From Pseudomonadota bacterium (lineage in GTDB: Bacteria > Pseudomonadota > Alphaproteobacteria > Acetobacterales > Acetobacteraceae): DNA of 6,090 nt. Of this stretch, positions 5,604 through 6,090 are shown in pieces. The position numbers and the translations under genes are program-made. Position 1 is the stretch's first letter. Each line of letters begins with the position of its first letter. The notes under the pieces were generated by a model. It worked only from the letters and a program-made list of their open reading frames with translations, had not been told where the DNA came from and searched no databases. The stretch spans positions 1-6,090 of the forward strand of contig JAKBCX010000113.1 in assembly GCA_021807465.1 (NCBI GenBank), given 5' to 3'.

Positions 5604-5864
5604 ATGAGCCTGCTTTCCCGTAAAATCCTCGGCCTTGGCGCCGCGCTGGCGCTTTTGGCCAGCCCCGCCTTGGCGCAGCCTTATTACGGCTATGGCGATG
5701 ACACCCCGCGCTATGCCGCCCCGCCGCCGCATGGCTATTGGTGGCACGAGCGGCGCCAGGCGGAATGGCGCGCCCATGAATGGCGTGGGCACGAATGGCG
5801 TGAACATGCCTGGCGCGCGCGCGAACAGCGCGAAGCCTGGCAGCATGCGCGCTGGGGCGATTAA
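5604..5864 (+). CDS. Small secreted Trp/Arg/His-rich repeat protein, function unknown
   Basis: An 86-residue product with a clear Sec signal peptide: basic n-region MSLLSRK, hydrophobic core ILGLGAALALLA, and a SPALA|Q cleavage site after residue 24. The mature 62 residues begin with a Tyr/Gly/Pro-rich stretch (to ~45), then a charged, probably helical segment built on a five-residue unit W-R-x-H-E/A (55-69), degenerating through 79. There are 8 Trp, 10 Arg and 6 His in the mature part and no Cys. The start is fixed by GAGG 9 nt upstream of the ATG at 5604 and by the signal peptide; the open frame continues upstream but without coding character. It lies 105 bp after nnr on the same strand. 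I do not recognise a named family. Periodic His/Trp/Arg could suit metal, heme, nucleic-acid or envelope binding, but this is speculation. Confidence 0.75.
   Translation: MSLLSRKILGLGAALALLASPALAQPYYGYGDDTPRYAAPPPHGYWWHERRQAEWRAHEWRGHEWREHAWRAREQREAWQHARWGD
5763..5837 (+). repeat. 15-bp tandem repeat inside the secreted protein gene
   Basis: Five 15-bp in-frame units begin at 5763, 5778, 5793, 5808 and 5823. The first three share GAATGGCGNG..CA and encode E-W-R-x-H; the fourth encodes A-W-R-A-R and the fifth E-Q-R-E-A. Similarity falls off gradually from left to right, as expected for expansion by slippage followed by drift. Confidence 0.7.
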
Positions 5865-5920
5865 CGGCGCGCCATGATAGGGTTGCGCCAGTTCTGATTT
5901 CCTCCCCCCGGGCTTTGGGT

Positions 5921-5926
5921 TAGTCT
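5921..5926 (+). promoter_or_regulatory. Possible -10 element of a leaderless transcript
   Basis: TAGTCT ends 6 nt before the ATG at 5933, the distance expected if transcription starts at the A of the start codon. A weak TTTCCT lies 17 bp upstream (5898-5903). No Shine-Dalgarno is present, which fits leaderless initiation, but the hexamers are poor matches and this is tentative. Confidence 0.25.
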
Positions 5927-5932
5927 GCCCGC

Positions 5933-6090
5933 ATGAACGAAATACGGCCGCTCACCCAAGGCCTGGGGAAACTGGAACTCTTGGCGGAAATCGAGCGCAA
6001 GCTGCTTTGGCTTGCCTCTTGGACAATCCACCACGCCAACCATATCCACCCCAACCCCGACGGCATGAAGGTGGGCGGGCACCAGGCGTC
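5933..6090 (+). CDS. Transketolase / homodimeric pyruvate dehydrogenase E1-like enzyme, N-terminal fragment (partial)
   Basis: The first 52 codons of a gene running off the right edge. The segment IERKLLWLASWTIHHANHIHPN (20-41), followed by DGMKVGGHQA (43-52), matches the opening of thiamine-diphosphate enzymes of roughly 780 residues annotated as transketolase or pyruvate dehydrogenase E1 (homodimeric type). In these a conserved HAN....P...G.KVGGHQAS precedes the TPP-binding core. The TPP-binding GDG motif would lie beyond the window, so the exact reaction cannot be judged. An in-frame TAG four codons before the ATG makes 5933 the first ATG; no Shine-Dalgarno is seen. It begins 68 bp after the small secreted gene on the same strand. 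Moderately sure of the family, unsure of the substrate. Confidence 0.65.
   Translation, partial: MNEIRPLTQGLGKLELLAEIERKLLWLASWTIHHANHIHPNPDGMKVGGHQA

Noticed and set aside
5866..5889. GGCGC...GCGCC hairpin after the small secreted gene as a terminator
   Set aside because: Only 5 bp with a 14-nt loop and no following T-run; includes a chance GGCGCGCC palindrome in GC-rich DNA.

Overview
The window looks like an ordinary chromosomal stretch from a GC-rich alphaproteobacterium, possibly Acetobacteraceae or another Rhodospirillales lineage. That placement is inferred from strong G/C third-position bias, compact spacing and the style of the proteins; no taxonomic marker is present. I see no insertion sequence, phage gene, CRISPR array, tRNA or rRNA.

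Layout, left to right. On the minus strand lie the N-terminal half of peptide chain release factor 3 (prfC, running off the left edge) and, just upstream of it, a small ABM-fold monooxygenase-like protein; the two could be co-transcribed. Divergent from these is aqpZ, an aquaporin Z very like the E. coli protein, preceded by three evenly spaced direct repeats and a hairpin. aqpZ converges on a fumarylacetoacetate hydrolase (FAH) family gene on the minus strand. Their stop codons are 6 bp apart, and one perfect hairpin spans both stops, probably a shared bidirectional terminator. Divergent from the FAH gene is a YciI-family gene on the plus strand.

A 229-bp gene-free stretch (3245-3473) follows. 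It holds a strong minus-strand intrinsic terminator, a long bulged inverted repeat, an isolated TATAAT box and a T8 run. Then comes a small ParA/MinD-type ATPase on the minus strand with no parB in view. Divergent from it is the bifunctional NAD(P)HX repair enzyme (nnr). Downstream on the plus strand are a short secreted protein with a Trp/Arg/His pentapeptide repeat and the first 52 codons of a thiamine-diphosphate enzyme of the transketolase / homodimeric pyruvate dehydrogenase E1 type, which runs off the right edge.

Functionally these are mostly separate housekeeping genes: translation termination, water transport, central carbon and metabolite repair, and positioning or partition. No convincing new multi-gene system is visible. 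The points most worth a second look are the structured 3245-3473 intergenic region, the repeat array in front of aqpZ, the repeat-built secreted peptide and the orphan ParA.
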